DNA from: Nitrospirae bacterium UBA4572
GTDB lineage: Bacteria; Nitrospirota; Leptospirillia; Leptospirillales; Leptospirillaceae
NCBI GenBank assembly: GCA_002387725.1
Contig: DGKK01000056.1
Location: forward strand, 11,218-18,101
DNA: 6,884 nt
Direction of reading: 5' to 3'
Shown: positions 6,190 through 6,884 of the stretch, in pieces
Layout of the letters: every line of letters begins with the position of its first letter
Position numbering within the stretch: position 1 is the first letter of the stretch
Made by a program: the position numbers and the translations under genes
Notes under the pieces: model-generated
Told to the model about the DNA's origin: nothing
Databases searched by the model: none
Seen by the model: the letters and a program-made list of their open reading frames with translations, nothing else

Positions 6190-6486
6190 TTACTTCTTCT
6201 TTGGGGCCGCCTTGGAATTCACGGACTCACGAAGAGCCTTCCCGGGGGAGAATTTCGGAGCGGTCTTGGCGGCAATCTTGATCTCTTTGCCAGTCTTCGG
6301 GTTGCGGCCGGTCCGGGCCTTGCGGGAAACGGTGCCGAAGGTTCCGAATCCAACGATGGTGACCTTCTCGCCCTTCTTCATCGAGGCTTCGATGGACTTG
6401 AGGAATCCGTCAACAACCGCATGGACATCCTTCTTGGAAAGCTTGGAAGACTTTGCGACCTTTTCGATGAGCTCCGTTTTGTTCAT
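6190..6486 (-). CDS. HU-family DNA-binding protein
   Basis: This is a nucleoid protein that binds and bends double-stranded DNA without strong sequence preference, as a dimer. At 98 residues it is slightly longer than the usual 90. It begins MNKTELIEKVA, typical of the first HU helix. The family signature GFGTFGTVSRKARTGRNPKTG covers 46-66 (split here as GFGTFGTVS and RKARTGRNPKTG). Pro63, the residue that intercalates into DNA, sits at its standard number at the tip of the beta arm. KFSPGKALRESVN (78-90) is the usual C-terminal helix, and a basic tail (KAAPKKK) extends it. AAGGAG, read on the minus strand (6494-6499), lies 7 bases before the start. The gene is monocistronic, convergent with the permease and closed by its own terminator. 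The RNP arm and lack of an IHF-type N-terminus favour HU over IHF; which HU subunit type it is cannot be told. Confidence 0.95.
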   Translation of the reverse strand: MNKTELIEKVAKSSKLSKKDVHAVVDGFLKSIEASMKKGEKVTIVGFGTFGTVSRKARTGRNPKTGKEIKIAAKTAPKFSPGKALRESVNSKAAPKKK

Positions 6487-6884
6487 GAACGATCTCCTTG
6501 AAGAAAGGTGAGTGAGTCTTTCTGCTGCCTGTGAAAAAGAAGTATCAAAAGTTCAACCTGTCTTTCGGACACAGGATAAAACAAGAAAATAAAAAAAGAT
6601 AGTCTCTCTCCCCAAGTTTTTCTAAAATTTCTCTCCCGAAAAGGTCCGAGAACAGGAAGTATTGCAATAAAATCAAACATTTTAAAACACTTATAAAAAA
6701 CAACAAAAGAGTGAGAGTCTCAAAAAACAGACAAAAACTCCTGTTTCCCTCCTCTTTTGCGCCGGTCCACTCTCCGACAAAATCCCTACGAACCCCGACA
6801 GGACTCAGCCAATCGTCAACGGATCGGATGACCGGACAAGCCCTGCCAGCCGCTCAATCCCAACCGGCTCTTCCCTCATGAGCC
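6487..6884. other. Intergenic region upstream of the HU gene, no gene supported
   Basis: About 400 bases run to the right edge without a supportable gene. The part from 6530 to 6740 is far more AT-rich than the rest of the window and carries many A-tracts. A 5-bp inverted repeat (CCTGT/ACAGG, about 6557-6575) falls in the presumed HU leader. The last 140 bases return to the GC content of the genes. Short frames remain open to the edge on both strands there, but none has a start with a ribosome binding site or a recognisable product. A neighbouring gene may begin or end just outside. Confidence 0.6.
6679..6706 (-). promoter_or_regulatory. Candidate promoter of the HU gene
   Basis: Read on the minus strand, TTGTTG (6706-6701) and TAAAAT (6684-6679) are separated by 16 bases. 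The -10 box matches consensus at 5 of 6 positions and the -35 box at 3 of 6. Initiation near 6672 would give an unusually long leader of about 185 bases. A second box, TATAAG (6695-6690), also matches 5 of 6 but has no partner -35. The region is so AT-rich that chance matches are likely. Confidence 0.3.

Noticed and set aside
6190..6486. IHF alpha or beta as the identity of the minus-strand DNA-binding protein
   Set aside because: The start MNKTELIEKVA, the RNPKTG arm and the overall length fit HU better than IHF.
6805..6882. A minus-strand frame open from the right edge to a stop at 6805-6807, which could be the end of a neighbouring gene
   Set aside because: Only about 25 codons are visible, with no recognisable motif; chance open frames of this length are common.
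1..6884. CRISPR arrays, tRNA or rRNA genes, insertion sequences or long direct repeats
   Set aside because: None was found on reading the window; the only clear repeats are the short inverted repeats listed as terminators and hairpins.

Overview
The window holds a respiratory gene cluster, cydA-cydB-cydX-sqr, followed on the same strand by a nucleobase-type transporter. A convergent gene for a histone-like HU protein and its long AT-rich upstream region fill the right end. The coding DNA is GC-rich. CydA and CydB closely resemble the E. coli-type (long Q-loop) bd oxidase, and the quinone reductase closely resembles the type I enzyme of Acidithiobacillus ferrooxidans. This suggests a sulfide-exposed, probably acidophilic chemolithotroph of the Leptospirillum or Acidithiobacillus kind. 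That is an inference from remembered protein sequences; no rRNA or other phylogenetic marker is present.

Layout: 1-132 is the upstream region of cydA with a weak candidate promoter. Then come cydA (133-1707), cydB (1728-2867), a 44-residue cydX (2892-3026), a small hairpin (3040-3063), sqr (3099-4379) and a perfect intrinsic terminator (4394-4424). An NCS1-family permease (4585-5991) has its own leader with a possible extended -10 promoter. A purine-rich stretch follows, then a second perfect hairpin terminator that serves the minus-strand HU gene (6190-6486). From 6487 to the right edge no gene is supported, but there are A-tracts in near-helical phase and a candidate HU promoter.

How the genes fit together: the four genes cydABX-sqr lie on one strand with gaps of 20, 24 and 72 bases, each with a strong ribosome binding site, and no intrinsic terminator is visible until after sqr. 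SQR oxidises sulfide at the membrane and passes electrons to quinone; cytochrome bd oxidises quinol and reduces oxygen. The cluster therefore encodes a complete two-enzyme chain from sulfide to oxygen with no cytochrome c or bc1 complex. Since E. coli cytochrome bd is known to resist sulfide, pairing it with SQR makes sense as a sulfide-detoxifying or sulfide-fuelled respiratory unit. The transporter and HU genes look functionally unrelated to it.
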